A DNA stretch of 32,588 nt, taken from assembly GCF_000188695.1 (NCBI RefSeq), contig NW_004754927.1, positions 23,832-56,419 of the forward strand, in the 5' to 3' direction. Numbering within the stretch: position 1 is the first letter of the stretch; each line of letters begins with the position of its first letter. The translations under genes were made by a program, and so were the position numbers. Positions 11,619 to 32,588 of the stretch are shown here, piece by piece. The notes under the pieces are model-generated. The model saw nothing but the letters and a program-made list of their open reading frames with translations, did no database searches and was not told where the DNA came from. The stretch comes from Salpingoeca rosetta. Lineage: Eukaryota > Opisthokonta > Choanoflagellata > Craspedida > Salpingoecidae.

Positions 11619-12089
11619 TCATGCTGCTGTAGCGGGCGCATCAATCCACACCGGGGTGGACCACGGCACTCGGTCCAACTCCGCTGATGGAGCGAAAGTG
11701 TAACGGAACACGGGCGAATGAGACATTGGTGAGAAACCATCAAGTGATTGACATGATTTGATGTAACGACACCCATCAACAACAGCAGCAACAAACACAC
11801 ACACACACACACACACACACGTACACACACACACGCACACACAATATCGCGCAACGCTTGACTGACGTTGTTTGTAGTTTGCGCGATCAAGGACAACGGC
11901 GTCACCATCATCCGAGCACTCTAGCCCAAATGCGGCAAGAAAAGTTCTGAGCTGTGCACGCGCAGCGGAGGTGGTGGGTGGATCATCAGCGTCATTGCTG
12001 TCATCACCTGCTGCTGGGGCGGATGCGGGCACTGCAGATGCAAACGATGGCGTGTGTGCCGAGACACGCGGTTGGTTTGTTGCAGAACG

Positions 12090-12142
<53 letters not shown>

Positions 12143-12551
12143 GGACGTGAGTGATTGTGAAGACGGACATGATGGAGCAGGCAGTGGAGAAGGCGAGGCA
12201 TCATGCAACGCGAATGAAAACGCACATGCGAACAGCAACAGGCGTGCCATGGCGTCGAGAGAGATGCGTGAGGGTGACTTGGTGAGTGTAAATGCCTTCA
12301 TCACGACAGCAAGGATGGTGGCCCGGATCTGGCGTGTGATGACACGTTGAAATGGGCACAAGTCAACAATGCAGACACTGGATGAGCGAACTCGCGTGGA
12401 CTTGTGTTGGCGTTCACACACGCACATGTGCGCAAAAGAGGCACGCACATGCACATGCACATACATGCACAGGTACATACTCACTCACTCGCGCACCTGT
12501 ACACACACACACATGCACATGTACATGCACACACCCGCTAACTCACAAGTT

Positions 12552-12593
<42 letters not shown>

Positions 12594-13730
12594 TGTACAC
12601 ACACGCACACACACACACGCACACACACACACGCACACACACACACACACATGCGCACATACGTGGCCAATGTGTCGGCAGAGACAGCACCGGGCAATAG
12701 GCGACGCTGCAGCCAACAAGCGCGCGGCTCGGGCATAGTTGACCAGTACTGGTACCCTGCAGAAGGACAGTCGTGGCGTCAACAACACATGTGTCAGCCC
12801 GGTTTCGTGTCTCGCAAATGTCAACCCCCCCCCCCCCTTCCCGCTCACGCATCGGCATGTTATGGGAAGCCGTGGTGCAAACGCGAGGGTGCTTAGGTTG
12901 GATGCAGCAAAAGCAGTGACACGTACGGTCTTGGTCGTGCTGCTATTGCATCCCTGAGGGACAAGGCGATGGCGAGTTTTCCAGGGTGTGATTGGGCTTG
13001 TGCCATGGTCATCTGCGTGTGCGGTGCGCGTGAAGCATGAGCATGTAGTTTGCGGAGCGGATTCACGCATGCATAACCATGTCGCGACACACTTAAAACA
13101 CAGACGCACACACACATACACACACACATACACATACACACATACACACACACACCGAATCGGTTGGACGGTAGAGAAGGTATTCGTGAAATGGGGCTGT
13201 GATCGAGGCTTCCTGTGCCTGCAGCTCACGTTGTGCCTCGATACATGCTGCACTGTCACGGGGACAGCGGTAGTGTGTGCCTGCTGTGCTTCGCTGCGCC
13301 ATGTCGTGCGCCCGGCGTTCGTCCAATTGCAGCCAAAGAGACATTGTGTCCAAATATCCGCGATCCACGAGCCCCATGGAGAAGTCTTTCACGCGCCGCA
13401 GGTGCACCCACGCCGTCACATAGAACGTCATCATGTCGCGCAGCACCGATAGCACCGCTAGACTGTATCCTGCCGACTGGCACCTGACATCCTTGCGAAT
13501 GGCCCGAAGCCGGTCATCCACAAACTCAAACCACTGCACAAGCTGCCAAACACGTGCGTGAGTGTATGTGTATGTGAAAAGGAGAGAGAGAGTGTGTGTG
13601 TGTATGCGTGAGAAAAGGAGAGAGAAAGTGTGTGTGTGTGTGCGCGTGCTTGTGTGTGCGTGTATGTGTGTGTGGCAAGTACCTGCGTGTATGTGCGCGT
13701 ATGTGTGTGCGTGTGGAGCATTCCCTTTCC

Positions 13731-13775
<45 letters not shown>

Positions 13776-14446
13776 AAGCATGTACATAAACTGCAAAGGT
13801 CACGTACCCTGGAGTCTGGTGCACTGCGAGCGTTCTGGAGCTGAGGCGAGATGGCGTGGCGTTGAAGGTGGAGCATTGTTTGCCACAAGACGAGAGGCGG
13901 TCGAACGGAGGTCGGGGCGTTTGCGTCAAGTGCACTGGCGCCAACCGAGTCACGTAAGTACCGCTTCACAAACAGGGCTGTGTCTGCACGGCCATCGCGG
14001 CCCTTCTCAAACGCATCCACGTCCGGGATCTCCATGCGCATGGCCACCTCTGTCTCGGCGCACATGCGTTGACACCGCGCCTTGACGTGGCAGCACAACA
14101 TGCACCACCGCTCGCCATCGCCGTTCGCGGCAAGGGAATGTTCCTCCTGTGCAGCGCTGGTTGGCACAGCTTCCACGACATCATAGCTTGCTGTGTCCTG
14201 TGTCTCCTCGCCCTTTCGCCACGACCCTTGCTGTTGCATGTATCGGTTTGCAATGCGACGTCGCTGCTGCGGCTGTTGCTGTGGCTGTTTCGGTGCATGC
14301 TGTTGCGGCATGTGTTGTTGTGGACTCCCTTGGCTGCTCCCACGACCCCTTCTCCTTCCCCTTTGTCCTCTGCGCCTTCCTCCTCGCCCATTACTGCCAC
14401 GACCGCTGCAGCTACCGCTGCCTCGGCCACTGTTGCTGTCCTCCAT
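11619..14446 (-). CDS. SAC3/GANP-domain protein (SAC3D1-like) with RGG/Gln-rich N-terminus
   Basis: Seven exons read right to left: 13808-14446, 13156-13542, 12927-13012, 12663-12756, 12226-12328, 11867-12031 and 11619-11683. Intron phases are 0, 0, 2, 0, 1, 1 and every junction agrees, giving a 512-residue protein. Residues 1-75 are basic, RGG- and Gln-rich, suggesting RNA binding. The SAC3/GANP fold follows: [43 protein letters not shown], then [20 protein letters not shown], the helical segments [27 protein letters not shown] and [15 protein letters not shown], and the closing [24 protein letters not shown]3-family proteins scaffold mRNA export (TREX-2) or act in centrosome and spindle function (SAC3D1); which applies here is not visible. 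The start at 14446 is chosen over an in-frame ATG at 14509 because a (GA)n tract lies between them. The [13 protein letters not shown] stretch at 12250 resembles a signal peptide but is internal. Divergent from the CCDC162-like gene. Confidence 0.85.
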
Positions 14447-14644
14447 GATGCCAGTGTCTTCTTCCTTCCTCTCTCTCTCTCTCTTTGTCCGCCTCTGTCT
14501 GCAAAACATGCATGCACGAATTCACACAACAGCCAACAACAAAGAAGAGCGTTGCCACAAAACACCTCCACGCCCAACAAACACAACACAACACACGCCA
14601 TTGTGTTGTTCCTTGCTTGCTTGCTTGCTGCGTCGAGGAAGACC
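14447..14644. promoter_or_regulatory. Putative bidirectional promoter between SAC3-domain and CCDC162-like genes
   Basis: The two start codons diverge across 198 bp. The segment includes a (TC)n tract (about 14469-14485, GA on the SAC3 sense strand) and a run of ACA/CAA-rich sequence before the plus-strand ATG. It must contain both 5' UTRs; the core elements cannot be identified. Confidence 0.45.
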
Positions 14645-28069
<13,425 letters not shown>

Positions 28070-28434
28070 TTGTGGACACGCGTGCACGTGTGTGACCCGT
28101 GTTTGTTTTACCCTGCAGAACCGTGACACATTGTATTGTATTTGCATCAGTCCAACGACACAAAGCTGTGACATCATGTGACATCGTGTGAGGTGACTGT
28201 GACATGAATACAGGCCAAACACAACAACAACAACAACATCAACACCACCACCATCATCAACAACAGCAACACCACCACCAACAACAACAACACCACCACC
28301 ATCGTCAACAAAACAACAACAACACACAAAACAAAACAAAGGGAACAAAAACGCACAGTCATTGCAGGCGTGTTGCGGACAGAACAAGAAGTGTGTCAGT
28401 TTGACTCACGCGCACGCACCCCACACGCACGGAT
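28070..28434. other. Spacer between CCDC162-like and N4BP2-like genes
   Basis: 365 bp between a stop codon and the next ATG. It holds a CAA/CAC-rich tract (about 28218-28345) that probably lies in the upstream region or 5' UTR of the next gene. No open frame in it looks coding. Confidence 0.55.
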
Positions 28435-30031
28435 ATGACGGATGCACACCACCCGACAATGCTCAGGCCAAAGACAAGCGCCCGACAGCTCGTCATCCTG
28501 CGTGGGCTGCCTGGCTCGGGCAAGTCCACACTCGTGCGGTCCATCGTCCAGCGCCACGCGCAAGAGCGCAGGCGCCTCAGCCACCAAACCCAACAAGAAC
28601 CAGAGCAACTGCAGCAACTGCAGCAACTGCAGGACAGGTCAGCCCACACGGACGCACAAGATGAAGGCACTGCTGCTGCGCCGGCAATGGCGACGCCAGA
28701 AGTAGCAGCGCCCGTCGTTGTATCCGCTGACCACTTCTTTGAAGACGAGAATGGGGGCTACGAGTACAACGCTGACAACGTGAAGCATGCGCACGAGGCT
28801 GCACGTACCCGTGCGCTGGACGCCATGCAGCGCCGTGTGCCACTCGTTGTTGTCGACAACACCAACGTGCAGTTCTGGGAGCTCCAGCCCTACGTTGAGA
28901 TGGTGAAGTCGTTGTCGTGCACCGTCGTGTATCGTGTGGTATTCCTTTACATTGTGCCGCAGTGTTCCGTCGTGTGTTGTGTGGTGGCTCACGGCTGTGC
29001 ACGGTCATGCATGACCGTGTACTTTGTATCTCAAAGTGCTGTGACACCGTGCCGTTCGCAACATGCATGGTCCTCCCAGTGCTTCACACGTGGGTGTTTG
29101 CATCATGCGCAACAGGCAATTCGAAACGGATACAACGTGGACGTGCAAGAGCCGCAGACGGAGTGGCGAGATGATATCCAAGCATGCACGGAGCGAAACA
29201 AGCACAAAGTGCCCGAGCACGTGGTACATCTGTCTGCCTGTCTGTCTGTCTGTCTGTCTATCTGTCTGTCTGTCTGTCTGCCTGCCTGTCTGTCTGTCTG
29301 TCTGTATGCCTGCCTGTCTGTTTGCCTGTGTATGTAGGACGCTGTGTGTATGCACCTGTTCATGTTCATGCAACTCTCGCCACCCTTTGTGCGCTCTACT
29401 GTGCGTGCGCGCATCCTTTGATACATGCGACCATTGTCGCCCGACGAACTCACGTCTCTTGTTCTCCTCCATGTGCCTTTTGCGCCTCAACGCCCATCTC
29501 TGTGTGGTATCTTGCTCCACGCGCTCGTGTTCACCATTGGACGGGTGCCAGATCCGGCGTATGCGCGACAAGTACGAGCCCATCGAGACCGTGCGGCGCA
29601 AGGTCGCCACGCTGCTCAACAACAGGAAAGCGCTGGTCACCGGTGCTGTTCGTTCGCGACACGCGAGCACGGGCAGTGATGGGCGCGAGTCGCGCGATCG
29701 CACCCAGCCGACGTCATCTTCTACCGGATCATCACCTTCCACATCATCAACACAGCAGCAACGACAACAACGACAGCAACGGCAGCAGCAGCAGTCACAG
29801 CATCTGAACGGCAACGGGCACGCCCATGACGCAGCCAGCTGCAACAGTGCCCGCGAAGGTGTGAGAAGCAGCGACGAAAGCGCACACGCGCATCTGGAGC
29901 AGCTGCGTGCACAGCGGCGGGCGAGCAGACAGCACAGTGCACATGGGGAGAGCCGCAGCCCTTCTGCTGCTGCCGTGGAGCGCCAGCCGTACCGGCCAAC
30001 TCGGACGTCCCCAGACAGGCACCAACTCCCC

Positions 30032-30062
<31 letters not shown>

Positions 30063-30262
30063 GTCACAGCATGAGCCCTGGCGACGACATCAAGGCAACA
30101 GCAGAGAGGAGGAAGAGAAGCCAGTCGCTTCCTCCCACCACCGCTGCGGCGACCACGATCCATGATGATGATGATGATGATAATGACGATGATGATGGTG
30201 ATGACGATGACGACGTCGGTGAGTGCATGTGGCTTGTGTGTGTGCGTGTGTGTGTGTCTATG

Positions 30263-30361
<99 letters not shown>

Positions 30362-30777
30362 GCGCGCGCGAACCCATAACAACTCCCGCAGCGATAATTT
30401 GTTTGCTTTCTTGCACATCATTTATTACCTTCCATCCTCTTCCCGATGACAACAAGCAGACGCCCCAGCGCAGTGGACGCAGCTTCCGCAAGCGATGGCC
30501 GTGGTGCAGGCACAGATACACCAGTTGCAGCAACAGCACAAACGGGAGCTCAGAGAGCACCACGAAAAGGGTCAGTTGTGTGTATGCGTGCGTGTAGTTG
30601 GAACGCAACTCTTGTGGTTGTATTTCAATGTATCAACTTTCAATCACGCGCTCATGTTTTGACACGTGCGGCATATCTCGCCAGGTGTGAAGATCCTGAA
30701 GCGCCAACAGGCAGAAATGGATGACCTTCGAAAGCGGCTCAAGCCTGCACTGGTGGCAGGGCTCAGACGCGAGAAGC

Positions 30778-30830
<53 letters not shown>

Positions 30831-32088
30831 CGGCAGCAGCAAGATCGTGGCGTCAGTACCCAGGCCACTGCCAGTCATCGCGGCACTCAGGCTGCTGCAG
30901 CAACGGTGGCAGCACGGGTCAACGGCGGTTCAAGGGCGCTTGTTGGCGCTGTTGGTGTCGAGGAACGGGAGCTCGAGCATCCCCAGCGCAGCGTTGCCGG
31001 CACTGCACACGACGAAGACCAAGAAGTGGAGGCGAGCACAGCGTCACATTACCCGCACGTAATCCGGCCCACCGCGCCCGCAGATGATGTCGTTCACGAC
31101 GACAACGACAACGATGACAATGGTGACGACGACGATCATGACGACGCTGATCAACCACGTCAAGCGCATCAGCATGGTGATCGGGGTGAAGCGAGCCAAG
31201 ATGCACATGGTGTGCACATGGGTGGGGAAGGAATGGACATGTCGGCGGCTTCCATGAAGCAGCAGCTGATTGCAATGGGGTTCGAGGACAACCACGACCT
31301 TGATCGGGCCATCCAGTGTGTACGTTGATCGGCAGTGAGGTGGATGTGACGCATGCGCAACGCATCCATCCATCACGTTACATGCACGCATATGTGTATG
31401 GTACATACGATCCTTTGACTCGTTGAGTGACATTTGTTTTGTGTCCATTCGACTCACAACTTACTGTTCTCACATGCACATGTGCACGCCCTTCCCCATA
31501 CCCTTCCCTCTTTGCACCCCCTCATCACACCAGAGCAAAGGGTCTGTGCTTGAAGCGCTGGATTTTCTCGAAACATTCAAGGCGGTGGCGGCTGCAGATG
31601 GCCCTGGCACGGGAGACACGCCCGCCCCCACATCCACCACACCTGTCCACCGTGCCGCTACACCTTCCATGTCCGTGGATGATGATGACGATGATAATGA
31701 TGATGACGATGATGATGATGATGATGACGATGATGATGATGATGATGATGATGATGGCCGCGAGAACTTGAATGATGACCGTGTCAGCCGTGGTGGGAAT
31801 GGTGGTGGATATGGTGGAGACGGTATTGGCACGGGCGGTGCTGGCTCGGGGCACGGATGGAGGCAAATGGAGGCAAGTCCACTAATGGACACGAGTGCTG
31901 ATGATGGTGATGATGATGCCCGTTTCAACGACCACAGTGCACATGGCAACCCTGCAGCAACCTCTGGTGCGCCTGGTGATGACGAGGATTTTGCATTGCA
32001 GCAAGCGCTGCTGCAGTCAGCCCTGGATGACTCGCACGCCTCCCCACACAACGATCGCGATGACGACGACGACGACGACGACGACAAC

Positions 32089-32127
<39 letters not shown>

Positions 32128-32524
32128 CGCGGTGGCCGTGTGTATGATGATGACGACGACGATGATGACGACTATGATGATGGCGGTGTTGGTGGTGACT
32201 TTGGACAGCGCCATACTGAATATCCAGGGCAACAGATCGACGGGACAGAGCGCTATCAAACGCTCCAATTTCTGCGAGACGCATATCCGCACGTGCCTGT
32301 TGCGCGCCTCCATCGCCTCATCAACACCGGGAAATGTAAGCATGGCCATCACGTGAAAGTAGCAATACTATGCCTGTGGCAGCAGGTACATGCATGCGGC
32401 TTTGGTTACTTTGGTCTGCTGCACTGTGGCTGTGACTTATCTCATCAGTTTGCATGGCCATGCCTTGCTTGCAGCGGCTGCGGAGATCAGCGATGCATTG
32501 AGAGGAGAAGAGCCCCCAACACCG
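28435..32524 (+). CDS. N4BP2-like P-loop kinase with UBA-like and UIM-like motifs, 3' end outside window
   Basis: Exons: 28435-28902, 29116-29223, 29552-30218, 30460-30570, 30685-31319, 31534-32335 and 32475-32524, all phase-consistent (0, 0, 1, 1, 0, 1, 0), then continuing past the window. The first two exons encode a polynucleotide-kinase-type P-loop domain: Walker A LRGLPGSGKST, VVVSADHFF, then VVVDNTNVQFWELQPYVEM joined to AIRNGYNVDVQEP, and ERNKHKVPEHV. This is the order found in NEDD4-binding protein 2 and its relatives, implying a 5'-hydroxyl or nucleoside kinase fold. Exon 5 ends with MKQQLIAMGFEDNHDLDRAI, a UBA-like helix pair completed by exon 6. Exon 6 also has DEDFALQQALLQSALDDS, matching the ubiquitin-interacting motif. 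Between these lie poly-Gln, poly-Asp and a coiled coil. The last segment (LQFLRDAYPHVPVARLHRLI) resembles a CUE/UBA helix. N4BP2 ends with an Smr nuclease domain, which could lie downstream. Inserts of Gln-rich sequence interrupt the kinase after Walker A. Confidence 0.8.
29228..29327. repeat. (CTGT)n / (CTGC)n tetranucleotide repeat in intron
   Basis: An imperfect CTGT tract with CTGC variants directly after the donor at 29224 of the N4BP2-like gene. A related imperfect tract in the opposite orientation (CAGA/CAGG/TAGA) lies at about 2130-2245, in intron 1 of the minus-strand DUF4838 gene. Confidence 0.8.
30270..30358. repeat. (GT)n microsatellite in intron
   Basis: An almost pure GT tract of about 88 bp, beginning roughly 50 bp after the donor at 30219 of the N4BP2-like gene. 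Confidence 0.9.
30776..30831 (+). repeat. In-frame (CAA)n repeat encoding poly-Gln
   Basis: About 18 CAA codons in exon 5 of the N4BP2-like gene, following a coiled-coil segment. A shorter CAG-type Gln run lies at about 30035-30062 in exon 3. Confidence 0.9.
31678..31755 (+). repeat. In-frame (GAT/GAC)n repeat encoding poly-Asp
   Basis: About 26 codons, nearly all Asp, in exon 6. Similar Asp runs lie at 30163-30214 (exon 3), 32058-32127 and 32144-32175 (exon 6). All keep the reading frame. Confidence 0.9.
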
Positions 32525-32588
32525 GTGAGCACCTTCCTGTCAACCCCACACACTTGAGTTCTGGGGCCTCCATATGGTGCATATGGTG

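Noticed and set aside
12150..12250. A separate small secreted protein starting [13 protein letters not shown] on the minus strand
   Set aside because: The stretch lies inside exon 5 (12226-12328) of the SAC3-domain gene, whose exons join in phase on both sides; the hydrophobic run is a helix of that domain.
14069..14644. N-terminal extension of the CCDC162-like protein, open upstream to 14069
   Set aside because: It overlaps exon 1 of the SAC3 gene on the other strand and its sequence is the antisense of a coding exon; the ATG at 14645 begins the plausible protein.

Overview
The window is nuclear DNA from a compact, intron-rich eukaryotic genome. The likeliest source is a choanoflagellate of the Salpingoeca/Monosiga type. 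Reasons: exons are GC-rich and short, introns are mostly 100-400 bp with GT..AG borders, intergenic spacers are a few hundred bases, and one gene joins a myosin motor to an SH2 domain, a phosphotyrosine-signalling combination expected in Holozoa. The species name is an inference. Introns are saturated with (CA)n/(TG)n microsatellites, so most long open frames made of Thr-His or Cys-Val runs are not genes.

Five protein-coding genes could be assembled by following splice phases. (1) Minus strand, 82-2520: the 5' five exons of a secreted DUF4838-family protein that runs off the left end. (2) Plus strand, 2757-11125: a myosin resembling class III, with motor, one IQ motif, SH2 domain and proline-rich tail; one motor exon is missing or damaged. 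(3) Minus strand, 11619-14446: a seven-exon SAC3/GANP-domain protein with an RGG/Gln-rich N-terminus. (4) Plus strand, 14645-28069: a protein of about 2,600 residues and about 24 exons, with coiled coils, resembling CCDC162 (DUF4549); a 100-N assembly gap lies in one of its last introns. (5) Plus strand, 28435-32524 and beyond: an N4BP2-like P-loop kinase with UBA-like and UIM-like elements and long Asp and Gln tracts, truncated by the window end.

Genes 1/2 and 3/4 are head-to-head pairs separated by only 236 and 198 bp, so each pair probably shares a bidirectional promoter. Genes 2/3 converge across a 493-bp spacer and 4/5 are in tandem with a 365-bp spacer. No operon, shared pathway, tRNA, rRNA, transposon or CRISPR was seen.

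The points most worth following up are: the myosin-SH2 fusion; a repeat-free block of foreign-looking DNA (about 6676-7265) sitting exactly where an essential motor exon should be, with a second such block at about 927-1178; and a consistent polarity of intronic repeats, with TG repeats after donors and CA repeats before acceptors in the sense of transcription on both strands. Two probable frame errors in gene 4 are also flagged.
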